7,517 nucleotides of DNA from Candidatus Sulfotelmatobacter sp. (GTDB lineage Bacteria; Acidobacteriota; Terriglobia; Terriglobales; Acidobacteriaceae). Below the pieces are notes generated by a model. It ran no database searches and was not told the DNA's origin. It worked only from the letters and a program-made list of their open reading frames with translations. Each line of letters starts with the position of its first letter. Positions within the stretch are counted from its first letter, which is position 1. Made by a program: the position numbers and the translations under genes. This document shows positions 7,496-7,517 of the stretch, piece after piece. The stretch covers positions 1 to 7,517 of the forward strand of contig JASIKQ010000503.1 of the NCBI GenBank assembly GCA_030049565.1, written 5' to 3'.

Positions 7496-7517
7496 TGGTT
7501 TTACATCCCCGGCATCT

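Overview
This window carries ordinary, densely packed chromosomal DNA of moderately high GC content. It holds six complete protein genes and one partial one. No rRNA, tRNA, CRISPR array, transposase, phage gene or plasmid gene was seen. The set suggests an environmental Gram-negative-type bacterium, most likely an Acidobacteriota member. The hints are an exported M1-like peptidase with an 'SSPRPWINEG' zinc-helix region, a TrpD with an unusual insert, and GGCTAAAGCC / GGCTTCGG-type palindromic spacers. That placement is inference from remembered family features, not from a search.

Layout, left to right. Positions 1-1888 on the minus strand hold sucC followed by sucD (succinyl-CoA synthetase beta and alpha); sucD runs off the left edge and lacks its C-terminal part with the phosphohistidine. 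A 165-bp divergent spacer (1889-2053) separates them from trpD on the plus strand (2054-3136), which stands alone without other trp genes. trpD converges on a minus-strand run that, in transcription order, is: a peroxiredoxin-like protein (7382-6687), a SpoU-family 23S rRNA 2'-O-methyltransferase RlmB (6577-5813), an exported M1-type peptidase homologue (5816-4092) and a zinc-ribbon class I SAM methyltransferase (4005-3190). rlmB and the peptidase gene overlap by four bases (GTGA), so they are probably co-transcribed and translationally coupled. The other two junctions have gaps of 109 and 86 bp and may or may not belong to the same unit.

Functionally this is housekeeping metabolism (TCA cycle, tryptophan synthesis), ribosome modification, redox defence and an exported protein of unknown role. 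No multi-gene novel system is evident. The most notable points are the peptidase homologue with HQLTH in place of HExxH (probable loss of the catalytic glutamate with the zinc ligands kept), the insert carrying a second SGTG motif just before the PRPP-binding loop of TrpD, and two spacers built from palindromic repeats (around 6646-6692 and 7403-7495). There is no gene-free stretch longer than 300 bases.
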